A DNA stretch of 64,000 bases from BOG-908 sp965199235 (lineage in GTDB: Bacteria; Pseudomonadota; Alphaproteobacteria; Acetobacterales; Acetobacteraceae). Both the position numbers and the translations under genes were made by a program. Positions within the stretch are counted from its first letter, which is position 1. Each line of letters begins with the position of its first letter. The DNA lies in NCBI GenBank assembly GCA_965199235.1, contig CBDAQU010000002.1, positions 3,038,001 to 3,102,000 on the forward strand. Reading direction: 5' to 3'. This document shows positions 51,208 to 64,000 of the stretch, piece by piece. The notes below the pieces were generated by a model. That model saw only the letters and a list, made by a program, of their open reading frames with translations, did not search any database and had not been told where the DNA came from.

Positions 51208-51606
51208 ATGTCCGAGACCACGCCCATAGAGAAAACCGACGCAGAGTGGCGCGCTGAGCTGACGCCCGAACAGTTTCGCGTCCTTCGCCAGCACGGGACC
51301 GAACGGCCTGGTGCAAGCCCGCTGAATGCCGAGAAGCGGGATGGCAAGTTTCTATGCGCGGCTTGCCGGACCGAGTTGTTCGACAGCGCCACTAAATACG
51401 AGAGCGGCTCCGGCTGGCCGAGCTTTTACGCGCCGGTCGAGGGTGCTGTGGCGACAACCGAGGATAAGTCGCTCGGCATGCGGCGGGTGGAAGTCCATTG
51501 TGCACGGTGCGGCGGACATCTGGGCCATGTGTTCCCGGATGGGCCGAAGCCCACGGGCCTGCGCTACTGCATGAACGGCGCCGCTCTCACGTTTGAACCG
51601 GAATAG
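51208..51606 (+). CDS. msrB: peptide methionine (R)-S-oxide reductase
   Basis: Reduces methionine-R-sulfoxide in proteins. 132 residues, standard length. Zinc Cys pairs in FLCAACRTELF and VHCARCGGHLGHVF; the catalytic Cys is in GLRYCMNGAAL; the substrate pocket SGSGWPSFY is present. The start MSETTPIEKTDAEW is the usual N-terminus. Stands alone between a membrane protein gene and an SDR gene. Confidence 0.96.
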   Translation: MSETTPIEKTDAEWRAELTPEQFRVLRQHGTERPGASPLNAEKRDGKFLCAACRTELFDSATKYESGSGWPSFYAPVEGAVATTEDKSLGMRRVEVHCARCGGHLGHVFPDGPKPTGLRYCMNGAALTFEPE

Positions 51607-51798
51607 CCCAGGCGTGGCGCCTGCACGCTCCGTGATCCAAGAATTCGGGGCGTGCAGCAGCCAGCAAACGCCATAGAGGCTGCGCGGCGTGCCGGCCGTT
51701 TCACCGTGGCATGAGGCCACCATGGACGTTATGCTAATCTGGCTAGGCATGCCACGAGCGGGAACCGCCTCTGAGCGCCTGGCAGGAGGGACGCCAGC

Positions 51799-52584
51799 TT
51801 GAGCTTGCAGGGAAAGGTCGCAATCGTCACTGGGTCGACCAGCGGGATTGGTCTCGGCATCGCCCATGCACTGGCAGCCGAGGGTGCCGACATCATGCTG
51901 AACGGTTTCGGCGAGGCCGTAGCCATCGAAACCATCCGCCAGGATGTTGCCGCCCGGCACGGCGTGACGGTGCACCATCACGGCGCCGACATGAGCAGAC
52001 CAGGCGAGATTGCAGACATGGTTGCCACGGCCGCGCGCCAGCTTGGTGGGGTGCATATCCTGGTCAATAACGCGGGTATCCAGTTCACCGCTTCGATTGA
52101 GGACTTCCCTACGGAGCGCTGGGACGCGGTTCTGGCGATCAACCTGTCCTCGGCGTTTCACGCCATGCAGGCCGCCATTCCATTGATGAAGGCTGCCAGC
52201 TGGGGGAGGATCATCAACATCGCTTCGGCTCACGGCTTGGTCGCAAGCGCGCAAAAGTCGGCCTATGTGGCGGCCAAGCACGGGCTTGTTGGCCTCACCA
52301 AGGTGGCAGGCGTCGAGCTCGCCAATGATGGCGTCACCTGCAACGCGATCTGTCCGGGTTGGGTGCTGACACCGCTCGTGCAGAAGCAGATCGACTCGCG
52401 GGCGCAAGCCGAAAGCAAGACTGGCGCGGTGGTCGAGCGCGAGTTGCTGTCGGAAAAGCAACCCATGCTCGCCTTCTCCACCCCGGAGCAGATCGGCGCG
52501 ATGTGCGTCTATTTGTGTTCGGACGCGGCATGCACGATAACCGGCGCCGCCTTGTCCATCGACGGGGGTTGGACCGCGGTTTGA
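51799..52584 (+). CDS. 3-hydroxybutyrate dehydrogenase (SDR family)
   Basis: A 261-residue SDR; the overall sequence, including FSTPEQIGAMCVYLCSDAAC and CNAICPGWVLTPLVQKQID, resembles NAD-dependent 3-hydroxybutyrate dehydrogenases of poly-hydroxybutyrate metabolism. Motifs: TGSTSGIG (residues ~11-18), NNAG, catalytic Ser in NIASAHG and YVAAK. The start is TTG at 51799, supported by GGAGG at ~51785-51789; no suitable ATG exists. Seven bases separate it from the epimerase gene, but a functional link is not obvious. Confidence 0.87.
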   Translation: MSLQGKVAIVTGSTSGIGLGIAHALAAEGADIMLNGFGEAVAIETIRQDVAARHGVTVHHHGADMSRPGEIADMVATAARQLGGVHILVNNAGIQFTASIEDFPTERWDAVLAINLSSAFHAMQAAIPLMKAASWGRIINIASAHGLVASAQKSAYVAAKHGLVGLTKVAGVELANDGVTCNAICPGWVLTPLVQKQIDSRAQAESKTGAVVERELLSEKQPMLAFSTPEQIGAMCVYLCSDAACTITGAALSIDGGWTAV

Positions 52585-52591
52585 GCGCTTT

Positions 52592-53572
52592 GTGAGCACA
52601 CTCGTCACCGGCGTTGCAGGGTTCATCGGCTACCACGTTGCCGCCGCTTTGCTGGCGCGAGGTGAGCGTGTTGTGGGCGTGGACAGCATGAACACGTACT
52701 ACGACGTGCGCTTGAAACAGGCGCGCCTGCAGCGTCTGACCGTACCCGGCTTCACCTTTGTCGAGGCAGACGTTTCCGACCGGAACGCGATGTTTGCTTT
52801 GACGAGCGGGGAGATCACGCATGTGGTTCACCTCGCAGCGCAGGCTGGCGTTCGCTTCTCGATGATTGATCCCTACGCTTACGTCACGGCCAATGTGATG
52901 GGTCAGGTCGTGATGCTGGAATTTTGTCGTCGGCTGGATCGGCTGCAGCATTTCACCTATGCAAGCTCGTCGTCGGTTTATGGGCTCAATGATGTCTTGC
53001 CGTTCGTCGAGGACGCCCGCGTCGATACGCCGTCCTCCTTGTACGCCGCAACTAAACGGTCGGGCGAGTTGATCAGCCACGCCTATTCTCATCTCTATGG
53101 GCTGCCGCAAACCGGGCTTCGCTTCTTCACGGTGTATGGGCCCTGGGGCAGGCCGGACATGGCCTATTACACCTTCGCAGAGTCAATCATGGCTGGCCGT
53201 CCCATCCAGCTGTATGAGGACGGGCGGCTTAAGCGGGACTTCACCTACATTGACGATATCGTCATGGGCGTCCTCGGCGCGTCTGACCGGCCGCCCGATG
53301 CGGGCCAGGAGCCTCGTATCCTCAACATCGGCAGCCATAGCAGCGAGACCGTCAGCCGGCTGGTGGCGTTGCTGGAACAGTCACTGCACAGGCCGGCCAT
53401 CATCGAGCATGTGGACAAGCCGGCGGCCGACGTGGAGGAAACCTGGGCATCTGTGGATGCGCTGGCTGCGCTAAGCGGCTACGCGCCGACCACGCCGCTG
53501 GAGGTTGGGGTTCCGCGGTTCGCAAGATGGTTCTTGGATTATCGCCCATCTTTTCGGTTTGGTTGTCGTTAG
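52592..53572 (+). CDS. NAD-dependent sugar epimerase (UDP-glucuronate 4-epimerase type)
   Basis: A 326-residue extended SDR. The NAD-binding motif is TGVAGFIGYHVA (residues ~6-17), followed by VGVDSMNTYYD, a pattern shared with UDP-glucuronate epimerases. The catalytic residues are in YASSSSVYGLN (Ser) and YAATKRSGE (Tyr, Lys). Would supply UDP-galacturonate or a related sugar nucleotide for surface glycans. GTG start at 52592. Last gene before the rRNA operon. Confidence 0.9.
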   Translation: MSTLVTGVAGFIGYHVAAALLARGERVVGVDSMNTYYDVRLKQARLQRLTVPGFTFVEADVSDRNAMFALTSGEITHVVHLAAQAGVRFSMIDPYAYVTANVMGQVVMLEFCRRLDRLQHFTYASSSSVYGLNDVLPFVEDARVDTPSSLYAATKRSGELISHAYSHLYGLPQTGLRFFTVYGPWGRPDMAYYTFAESIMAGRPIQLYEDGRLKRDFTYIDDIVMGVLGASDRPPDAGQEPRILNIGSHSSETVSRLVALLEQSLHRPAIIEHVDKPAADVEETWASVDALAALSGYAPTTPLEVGVPRFARWFLDYRPSFRFGCR

Positions 53573-53573
53573 G

Positions 53574-53602
53574 TTGACATATGTTTGGTGTGGGCATATG
53601 TG
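53574..53602 (+). promoter_or_regulatory. candidate sigma-70 promoter of the rRNA operon
   Basis: TTGACA at 53574-53579, then a 17-base spacer and TATGTG at 53597-53602. The -35 box is perfect; the -10 box is weak. It lies immediately after the epimerase stop. Additional promoters in the leader cannot be excluded. Confidence 0.4.
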
Positions 53603-53742
53603 GTGTTCACCGGCGGCGCTGCAGATTTTTCTTGTAGTGTTTGGTTGGTTTCTATAGCTTTCCCGGCCTTGGCTTGGTGGCTGGATTGGATGGATCGGTG
53701 CTTATGCTCTGTTGAGGGGCTATGGCTCTGGTTGTCTGATTG

Positions 53743-53754
53743 TGTTCTTTGAGA
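53743..53754 (+). promoter_or_regulatory. boxA-like antitermination element
   Basis: TGTTCTTTGAGA in the leader, about 300 bases before 16S. It resembles the boxA consensus (TGCTCTTTA) used for Nus-dependent antitermination in rRNA operons. Confidence 0.45.
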
Positions 53755-54049
53755 AGAGAATCTGTAGAGGAAGGGATACGTTGGCGGCGTCTCTATGGCG
53801 TTCATGTGTGAGCATGTTCGTGTTGGGGGTGGCTGGTTGGATGTTTGTTTGGGAGGTTTTCTCCTGACTGCATTGGCGAGGCTGCTTCATGGGATGGCTG
53901 TAGGCGTATTCGTTTTACGCAAACGCTTTATGATGGAGTGGTTACTGGTTCTGCGCCCCTCGTGCGGGACTGGTGGCTGATGGGTTTTGGGGTCTGTTCT
54001 GACGTCTTTTGTTTGATGGCTGGAGACGGTTGTTTGGCAATTGGCTGAT

Positions 54050-55539
<1,490 letters not shown>

Positions 55540-55843
55540 AAGGATTGTCGGCTGACGGTGGTCAGGATTGAGGGTCAGGAAGCTGGCTTTTGATTCGGCT
55601 GCTTTGGCTGCGTCCAACAAGTCCTTGGTCGGATGACCAAGGCGGACTCTGCCTTCGAGGCACATCATTGGATTGGCTGCTCTCATCGGGCGCCGTCAAC
55701 GTATCCCTTCCCCGTAGATCAAGGTCCATCGTCTCGGTGTGCAGTTTGGCAGGCTGATTGATGGTGGAGATTGTGACGCTTGATATCGGTCACTCCCTGT
55801 CGGTGGTTGCTCTGCTTGCTGAAAGCTGGCAACTGACGATCGA
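55540..55843 (+). other. 16S-tRNA internal transcribed spacer
   Basis: About 300 bases between 16S and tRNA-Ile. I see no gene in it; it will contain processing stems for 16S maturation. Confidence 0.6.
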
Positions 55844-55920
<77 letters not shown>

Positions 55921-55990
55921 TCTGTTACCGGGATGCTGTCCAGTCTGGCGGGTGTCCTATGGACATAATTAGCGGTAACTGGCGACTGGA

Positions 55991-56063
55991 GGGGGCTTAG
56001 CTCAGCTGGTAGAGCACCTGCTTTGCAAGCAGGGGGTCATCGGTTCGAGTCCGATAGTCTCCA
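55991..56063 (+). tRNA. tRNA-Ala (TGC)
   Basis: 73 nt. Acceptor GGGGGCT pairs with AGTCTCC (two G-U pairs). Anticodon loop TTTGCAA gives TGC; the T loop is TTCGAGT. The discriminator A is followed by TAC, so CCA is not encoded and must be added post-transcriptionally, unlike the tRNA-Ile and tRNA-fMet of this operon. Confidence 0.96.
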
Positions 56064-56536
56064 TACCGGGTGTTGGTTGTTGGCGTGGTTCACTCTGTGC
56101 CGGCGTGCTGGATAGGGGTGCTCTGGATCTACGGGAAAGTGTGTGTGTTCGGACGTATCTGGTCTGGCCCCTAGAGTGTGGGTTGGCTGGTTGCGTTCGT
56201 TCGTCCTCTGCAGTGTGCTTTCGGGCGGGTATGTGGACGTTGGTCTTTTGTATTGTGAATCAGGTTCTGGTGCGTCTCTGGGCGTGCTGCGGTCAGCCAG
56301 TCTGACCGGATGTCCGTGCGTGGCGACACGTGTGGCTCCAAGACCGCGGCGACGACGATCAGAGGCGATAAAAGCTGAGCATCAGCAGTTAGTCGTAAGC
56401 GACAATCGTTGGACGTTCTGCCGATTGGACGCTGAGATTTACAGCTGAAAGCGTATTTTGTTTCTGTGCATGGTGAATGGATTGGGCGGCTTGAGGTCAT
56501 CTCTGATGACTGACTGGTGATGTCTGCATCCTGGAT
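56064..56536 (+). other. tRNA-Ala to 23S spacer
   Basis: About 470 bases. No gene recognised. The last ~20 bases (GGATCTAGAGC) pair with the region just after the 23S 3' end (GCTCTAGATC), forming part of the 23S processing stem. Confidence 0.6.
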
Positions 56537-59280
<2,744 letters not shown>

Positions 59281-59524
59281 CAGTATCAGATGCCGGGATG
59301 GAGTTGTCGTCATTGGCAGCTGCTGCAACGGCAGTGATACCTACCATGCATAGAAACAAGATACGTCTACCAGGCGTCAGCGTTCATTCGTCACTCGTCA
59401 GCAAGGCGATGCAGACTGAACCGACGCCGTGCTCATCGACCAGAACCTGCGCCGGCAGTAGCCGTCACCCTCGTCCCCTCTGAGGACTGACAGTTGACCC
59501 CGACGCCTGATAGAGTGCCTTGGA

Positions 59525-59644
59525 CGACCTGGTGGCCATTGCGGGGAGCCTGCACCCGATCCCATCCCGAACTCGGCCGTGAAAACCCCCAGCGCCTATG
59601 ATACTGCGTCTCAAGACGCGGGAAAGTCGGTCGCCGCCAGGTCT
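59525..59644 (+). rRNA. rrf: 5S ribosomal RNA
   Basis: About 119 nt. The terminal stem GACCTGGTGG pairs with CCGCCAGGTC; internal landmarks are CCCGATCCCATCCCGAACTC and GGGAAAGTCGGTCG. Follows the 23S after ~244 bases in which I see no gene. Confidence 0.95.
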
Positions 59645-59710
59645 TCCAAAGCACTCCAATCAGCACACCATACACGCCTCAAATCACCACAATACCTCAT
59701 ATACCACCAA

Positions 59711-59787
<77 letters not shown>

Positions 59788-59928
59788 ATCGCTTGTGAGG
59801 CAAAGTCGCATACGTGTGACGGTCCAGTTCACGAACTTAACTGCCTGCTGAACGAACTCTGCCGGCATGTGTAACTGCTCGCCTGGCTGACCGTATCCGG
59901 TAGAAGCTGGTCAGTTATTTTCAGCGAG

Positions 59929-61194
59929 GTGGGCGTGGCGAGTTTAGGTTTAGTCAGGCGCTTGCCTCCGCCTGTTCGGCGCCTGGTGATCCACACGGCA
60001 AATCGCATGCGGGGCGTTCTCGAGGAGAAGGCAACCGATGAGGCGGCCGACCTCGCAAGCTTGCGTGTGGTCACTCGCTTACCGAAACGGTCAGGCAATC
60101 GGCGCTATGTCGGCACGCGCGTGGTGGTCGGCGGTTTGTTTGGCGTTCGATGCGGTCTGCAGCGTGGTGCAGACTTGATGGTGTGCGACTTGCGTCAGCA
60201 GGGAATCGACGTTTTGGCGTTTGATTTCACGGTGGCGCTCGATTTCGTCCCCACCATTGAAACGTCGGCAACCAGTGATCCTGCGGAGGTTGCAGCGTGG
60301 CAGCCAACAGACTTCGTCGTTCACATGAACCCGCCGCTTTTCGCGCGCGCCGTTGCCGCGTTTCCGGCGATGCCGCCGGCTGCGCTTACCATAGTTGCCT
60401 TCTGGGTTTGGGAGCTTCCTGTCTTACCACCCACCTGGCGAATATTCGCCAAACTGGCTGACGAGATTTGGACGCCGTCGCCATTCGTGGCTCAAGCAGT
60501 GATCGCCGGCGTGCCGGATTTCGAAGGTCCGATTCGTACCGTGCCGTATGCTGTCGAAAGCGACCCGATGCACCCGCTCCCCAACGAGGAGCGCGCGGCA
60601 CTTCGACCTGTCTTCGGCGTCGAGCTGGACGGCTTCGTCGTCGGCACGTCGTTCTCGTTCGACTCCAATTATGCGCGCAAGAATCCCTGCGCCGCCATCG
60701 ACGCCTTTCGCCTGGCGTTTCGCTCCGGCGAACGGGCCTGCCTTATCGTTCGCTGCAACGACACTGGCCGGTTTCAACGGCTGTTTGAGCACCTCGTCAG
60801 CTTCGCAGGCGACGACCCGCGGATCAGGATTTGGGACATGGCAGTCGCGCCTTGCCCCATCCGGCAATTCTATGGATTGCTCGACCTGTATTTGTCTCTG
60901 CATCGAAGCGAGGGCTACGGCTTGAACCTGGTGGAAGCGGCCCAAGCCGGCGTTGAAGTTTTGGCGACAGGCTGGGGTTTGGCGCCAGACATCGCAATAC
61001 GGCCAGAAATCCGCACCGTCGGCTCGCGGTTGGTGATCCCGCTCGACACCCAGCGCGTGTACGAGCGCTACCCTGGTGCGTTATGGGCAGAGCCCGATTT
61101 GCATGACGCAGCCACTCAGATGAGCAGATCCTATGCTTCCTGGTCCGCAGCGAAAGCCCCAGTCGAACAGGGTCGCGCCGAAGCGTCACGATAG
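59929..61194 (+). CDS. glycosyltransferase family 4-like protein
   Basis: A 421-residue GT-B-like protein. The donor-binding C-terminal domain has GTSFSFDSNYARKNPCAAID and LSLHRSEGYGLNLVEAAQAG, where the Glu-x7-Glu-like pair sits, followed by VEVLATGWGLAPDI. The N-terminal ~60 residues are basic and may be a poorly ordered extension. Start GTG at 59929 with AGCGAGG upstream; other starts are possible. Acceptor and donor unknown. Stands between the rRNA operon and a YdcF-like gene. Confidence 0.85.
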   Translation: MGVASLGLVRRLPPPVRRLVIHTANRMRGVLEEKATDEAADLASLRVVTRLPKRSGNRRYVGTRVVVGGLFGVRCGLQRGADLMVCDLRQQGIDVLAFDFTVALDFVPTIETSATSDPAEVAAWQPTDFVVHMNPPLFARAVAAFPAMPPAALTIVAFWVWELPVLPPTWRIFAKLADEIWTPSPFVAQAVIAGVPDFEGPIRTVPYAVESDPMHPLPNEERAALRPVFGVELDGFVVGTSFSFDSNYARKNPCAAIDAFRLAFRSGERACLIVRCNDTGRFQRLFEHLVSFAGDDPRIRIWDMAVAPCPIRQFYGLLDLYLSLHRSEGYGLNLVEAAQAGVEVLATGWGLAPDIAIRPEIRTVGSRLVIPLDTQRVYERYPGALWAEPDLHDAATQMSRSYASWSAAKAPVEQGRAEASR

Positions 61195-61258
61195 AGCGTG
61201 TTGAAAGACGCTGGGCCGCTGCTGCGGCCGTGTCAGCAGAGTAGGGCATTGCAGTGTC

Positions 61259-62020
61259 ATGTCTTTGGCCGCCCTGCCCACCTTGCTGTTTGTCCCACCG
61301 GCGAATTGTCTCGTCGCTGCCTGTGCGGGCGCCATGTTCCACCGCCGGCGCGCTGGGCGCGTCTCTTTGGTCGTGGGGCTGTCCGGCCTCGCTATCCTTT
61401 CCGTGCCGTTCGTCTCCGGCTGGCTGATGGCCTCGCTTGAGAGCGGGCTGACCAAGCCCGACGAACTGCACCCCCCAGCCGTCATCGTCGTCCTGAGCGG
61501 CGACGTGGTCGAGCAGCAGCTGGCCGGCACGTACGGCGTCGGTCGACTGACGTTGGAGCGTGAGCGTACCGGGGCCCGACTGGCGCGCGCCACCCTGCTG
61601 CCCCTGCTTGTCTCGGGCGGTTCGATACGCCCGGGCATGCCGAGCCTCGCAACGCTGATGGCGGCAAGCCTGCGGGAAGATTTTGGGCTGGCGCCGCTTT
61701 GGCTGGAGGATCAATCCCAGAACACTTGGGAGAACGCTGTCGATACGGCCGCTCTGCTCCGCGCCAGCCACATCGATTCCGTCTACCTCGTCACCCACGC
61801 GTGGCACATGCGGCGCGCACTGATCGCGTTCCGCGCGGCCGGCTTGCGCGCCACGGCTGCACCGGTGGAGGCTGAAAGATCGCCCACGATCACGTTGCGC
61901 ATGCTGGTGCCCAATGTGTCCGCCTGGCAGCAGAGCTACTATGCCCTACACGAATGGATTGGATGTGCCTGGTATTCGTTTCGGAAATACGGTCAAAAGG
62001 CAAGGGGCTCTGCAATTTGA
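61259..62020 (+). CDS. YdcF/ElyC-like DUF218 membrane protein
   Basis: A 253-residue protein. Two N-terminal membrane helices (LAALPTLLFVPPANCLVAAC and RVSLVVGLSGLAILSVPFVS) precede the DUF218 domain (residues ~75-230): AVIVVLSGD, LLVSGGSIRPG, WLEDQSQNTWENAVDTAALL, VYLVTHAWHMRRALIAFRAA. DUF218 proteins such as ElyC act in envelope polysaccharide or peptidoglycan metabolism. The last ~7 codons and TGA lie in a dispersed GC-rich repeat. Confidence 0.88.
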   Translation: MSLAALPTLLFVPPANCLVAACAGAMFHRRRAGRVSLVVGLSGLAILSVPFVSGWLMASLESGLTKPDELHPPAVIVVLSGDVVEQQLAGTYGVGRLTLERERTGARLARATLLPLLVSGGSIRPGMPSLATLMAASLREDFGLAPLWLEDQSQNTWENAVDTAALLRASHIDSVYLVTHAWHMRRALIAFRAAGLRATAAPVEAERSPTITLRMLVPNVSAWQQSYYALHEWIGCAWYSFRKYGQKARGSAI

Positions 62021-62056
62021 CCCCGCTGGGGCCAGTCGGCCCCAGACCCCTTATGT
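62000..62056 (-). repeat. GC-rich dispersed repeat, copy 2 (family R3)
   Basis: Reverse orientation relative to 8961-9043: GGGGCCAGTCGGCCCC hairpin plus CAGACCCC, and the outer AAGGCAAGG edge. The match to copy 1 includes 23 identical consecutive bases. It overlaps the 3' end of the YdcF-like gene. Confidence 0.75.
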
Positions 62057-62095
62057 TGGCCCACATCTGCACTCGGCGGTCTTGGACAGGTAGGC

Positions 62096-63343
62096 ATGAT
62101 TCGTTCAGCCACATTACGCCAATGTGTCGTCCTGGCGGGCGGGTTGGCGACCGAACTGGGCGACAGCTGCGCCGACATGCCGACGCCGGTGCTGACGGTC
62201 GCACACCGCCCCTTCATCGCCTGGCTGATGCGCGAGATGCTTCGCTTCGGCGTCGACGATTTCGTCATCCTCACCGGACACCTCTCGCGTACTGTGCAGG
62301 ATACCGTGCTGAGTGCCGCAGACGCGCTGCCCAAGCGCATCGGCGTACGGTTTTCCGAGCGACCGCAGCGGGCGGGCACGGGCGGCGCCCTGTTTCACGC
62401 GGCGCCGCTGCTGGACGAGCGATTTATCCTCTGCAACGGATCCTCGCTGTTCGATTGCAACATTGCCGCCCTGCTCGCCGATTTCGCCAGTGACGCGCCG
62501 GACGTGCTCGGCCGCATGGTGGTGCGCGAAGCACCCGACGCGGCGCACGACGCCTCGGTGACGCTGGACGGCGACAGGGTCCGCGCCCTGATCCAGCAGC
62601 CGGTCGCGTCGGACGGCAAACCGCATGTGGTCGACGCCGGCATCTGCGCGCTGGACCGCCGCGTAATCGACCGGCTCACCGCCTCCTGCACGCTGGAGCG
62701 CGACCTGCTCGCCCCGCTGGCGCAGCAGGGCAGCCTACGCGCCACGCGCCAGCACGGCTGGTTCGTCGATGTCGGCAACGCCGCCGGCCTGGCGCATGTG
62801 CAACGCGAACTGGCCGCCTGCATGAACCGCCCGGCCCTGTTCCTCGACCGCGACGGCGTGCTGAACATCGATCACGGCTATGTCGGCAGCCGGGACCGCT
62901 GGGAGTGGGTGGACGGCGCGCGAGAGGCCGTCGCGCTGGCGACATCGCATGGCTGGCACGTCTTCGTCGCCACCAACCAGGCCGGCATCGCCCGCGGCCT
63001 CTACGGCGAACCCGATGTGGACGGGCTGCAGCGCTGGGTCGCCGACGAGCTGCGTCGCAGCGGCGGAACGCTCGACGACTGGCGCTACTGCCCGTACCAC
63101 ACCGAAGCCCATGTGGACGCCTACCGCCGCGACAGCGACTGGCGCAAACCCGCGCCCGGCATGCTGCTCGACCTGATCCGAAGCTGGGAACTGGACCCGC
63201 GCCGCTGCCTGATGGTGGGCGACAAGGAAACCGACATGCAGGCCGCCGAGCGCGCCGGCATGCGCGGCCACCTGTTCAGGGGCGGCAACCTGCTCACGTT
63301 CGTGACCCCGCTTCTGTTGCAGGCCGGCTTCAACGCCCCCTAG
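62096..63343 (+). CDS. fused sugar-1-phosphate nucleotidyltransferase and heptose-bisphosphate phosphatase
   Basis: A 415-residue bifunctional protein. Residues ~8-235 are a nucleotidyltransferase (VVLAGGLATELGD near 11-23, with Glu replacing the usual Arg of GTRLG; NGSSLFDCN). Residues ~245-410 are a HAD phosphatase of the GmhB type: ALFLDRDGVLNIDHGYVG (nucleophile DxD), ATNQAGIARG, KPAPGML and MVGDKETDMQAA; zinc-loop-like CPYHTEAHVD is present but shows one Cys. Such fusions belong to ADP- or GDP-heptose routes for LPS or S-layer glycans. TAG stop (63341-63343) is the edge of an R1 repeat. Confidence 0.87.
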   Translation: MIRSATLRQCVVLAGGLATELGDSCADMPTPVLTVAHRPFIAWLMREMLRFGVDDFVILTGHLSRTVQDTVLSAADALPKRIGVRFSERPQRAGTGGALFHAAPLLDERFILCNGSSLFDCNIAALLADFASDAPDVLGRMVVREAPDAAHDASVTLDGDRVRALIQQPVASDGKPHVVDAGICALDRRVIDRLTASCTLERDLLAPLAQQGSLRATRQHGWFVDVGNAAGLAHVQRELAACMNRPALFLDRDGVLNIDHGYVGSRDRWEWVDGAREAVALATSHGWHVFVATNQAGIARGLYGEPDVDGLQRWVADELRRSGGTLDDWRYCPYHTEAHVDAYRRDSDWRKPAPGMLLDLIRSWELDPRRCLMVGDKETDMQAAERAGMRGHLFRGGNLLTFVTPLLLQAGFNAP

Positions 63344-63474
63344 AGTAATGTAACGCAGAAGAGCAATGTCACGCAGACCGGAAAGGTCGGAGAGACAAAA
63401 TTGCCCGTCAGAACAGGAGCTTGACCGGTTTCACATCCGTCTCCAAGCGGACATCCTGCGTGAAACCGGTCTAG
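63340..63474 (-). repeat. R1 family double palindrome, copy d (reverse)
   Basis: 135 bp bounded by CTAG at both ends, in reverse orientation to copies a and c: first AGAGCAATGTCACGCAGACC, then ACCGGTTTCACATCC..GGATG-like and TGCGTGAAACCGGTCTAG. Located between two converging genes, and each end supplies a TAG stop: 63341-63343 for the fusion gene and 63473-63471 for bpt. Confidence 0.88.
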
Positions 63475-64000
63475 GCGAGGTCGGCGGTCTCGGGGACCAG
63501 CAGCGTGCCCGTGCGGTCGTCGTGCACGCCCAGATCGGCGTCGGTCAGCATGCGCCAGCTTCCGCCTGCCAAGATCTCGCTCGGGCGAAAGCGCGCCTTG
63601 TAGGCCATCTTCTGGCTCTCCGGCACCCAGTAGCCGAGATAGACGTAGGGCAGGCCCATCAGCCTGGCGCGCTCCACCAGCCAGAGGATCGCGTAGGTGC
63701 CAAGCGACCGCTTGGTCAGCTCGGGCGCGAAAAAGCTGTACACTGCCGAAAGGCCGTCGCCGAGACGGTCGGCCAGGCACGCGCCCACCAGCCGGTCGTC
63801 GGCGTCGCGGAACTCCACCACCATCGTCTCGATCGGCGTGTCCTCCACCATGGCGCGGTAGTCGTAGAAATTCATCGTCGCCATGTCGCCATCGCCGTGC
63901 CGCGCCTGCTGATAGCGCTGGAACAGGCCGAACTGCTCGGCAGTGGCACGCGCCGGCACCTCGAAACCCTCGGTGCCCTCGTTGGCCCGTGCCACGCGCT
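63471..64000 (-). CDS. bpt: aspartate/glutamate leucyltransferase, 5'-truncated by window edge
   Basis: C-terminal ~175 residues of a leucyl/arginyl-tRNA-protein transferase; the gene starts beyond the window end. Recognisable blocks: LFQRYQQARHGDGDM, VEFRDADDRLVGACLADRLG, GLSAVYSFFAPELTKRSLGT, LPYVYLGYWVPESQKMAYKA, FRPSEIL. These match the C-terminal domain of Bpt/Ate enzymes, which add Leu to N-terminal Asp or Glu and so mark proteins for ClpS/ClpAP. The TAG stop lies in the R1 repeat. Confidence 0.93.
   Translation of the reverse strand, partial: RVARANEGTEGFEVPARATAEQFGLFQRYQQARHGDGDMATMNFYDYRAMVEDTPIETMVVEFRDADDRLVGACLADRLGDGLSAVYSFFAPELTKRSLGTYAILWLVERARLMGLPYVYLGYWVPESQKMAYKARFRPSEILAGGSWRMLTDADLGVHDDRTGTLLVPETADLA

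Larger units (their letters stand above)
53573..54049 (+). other. rRNA operon promoter and leader region
   Basis: About 480 bases, T-rich and clearly different in composition from the surrounding genes. It holds a candidate promoter near its start and a boxA-like antitermination site, listed separately. I see no gene; short open frames here lack ribosome-binding sites and protein features. Confidence 0.7.

Noticed and set aside
53795..54048. Short frames in the rRNA leader
   Set aside because: Transcribed leader of the rRNA operon; composition and lack of start signals argue against genes.

Overview
The window is high-GC bacterial chromosome, most likely an alphaproteobacterium of the Acetobacteraceae/Rhodospirillales type. 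Support comes from the 16S sequence, a permuted two-piece tmRNA gene next to an alpha-type sspB, a split F0 ATP-synthase operon with atpF' (order atpI-atpB-atpE-atpF'-atpF), and a 16S-tRNAIle-tRNAAla-23S-5S-tRNAfMet operon. Species cannot be named from sequence alone.

Layout. 1-6012: 3' part of thrS, a GNAT gene, infC (probable ATA start), an alpha/beta hydrolase, hslO and a lipoprotein. 6145-11119: carbonic anhydrase, a small hypothetical, an SDR, an OmpA-like secreted protein, a family-5-like glycosidase and an orphan ABC permease. 11237-15746: sspB beside ssrA, thyX, and the F0 operon. 15871-21955: two small proteins, smc and a DsbA-like oxidoreductase. 22218-30006: a large repetitive surface or secreted protein gene, split by a 3,713-bp IS1595-family composite element. 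30068-40013: MoxR/CoxE pair, GST, methyltransferase, dciA/mutY/crcB/phhA, and hisB-hisH-GNAT-hisA. 40052-53572: a glycan-assembly region (sulfotransferase, giant GT2-GT9 fusion, unknown 684-aa protein, GT4, multispan membrane protein), followed by msrB, a 3-hydroxybutyrate-type SDR and a UDP-sugar epimerase. 53574-59787: rRNA operon. 59929-64000: GT4, a YdcF-like protein, a nucleotidyltransferase-heptose-bisphosphatase fusion, and the end of bpt.

The most unusual locus is the mobile element at 23051-26763. It has 26-bp terminal inverted repeats, an exact 8-bp target duplication, an IS1595-type transposase and four passenger ORFs. It also holds an intact-looking class II tRNA with serine identity features (G73, long variable arm) but the anticodon AUC, which would pair with the aspartate codon GAU. 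Removing the element and one target copy restores one 1,355-codon reading frame in the host gene.

Three dispersed intergenic repeat families were also found by comparing parts of the window with each other: CTAG-bounded palindromes that often supply a neighbouring gene's TAG stop codon, an A/T-rich hairpin family, and a GC-rich family. Several gene ends are built from these repeats. All function calls rest on motif recognition by eye; no database search was run.
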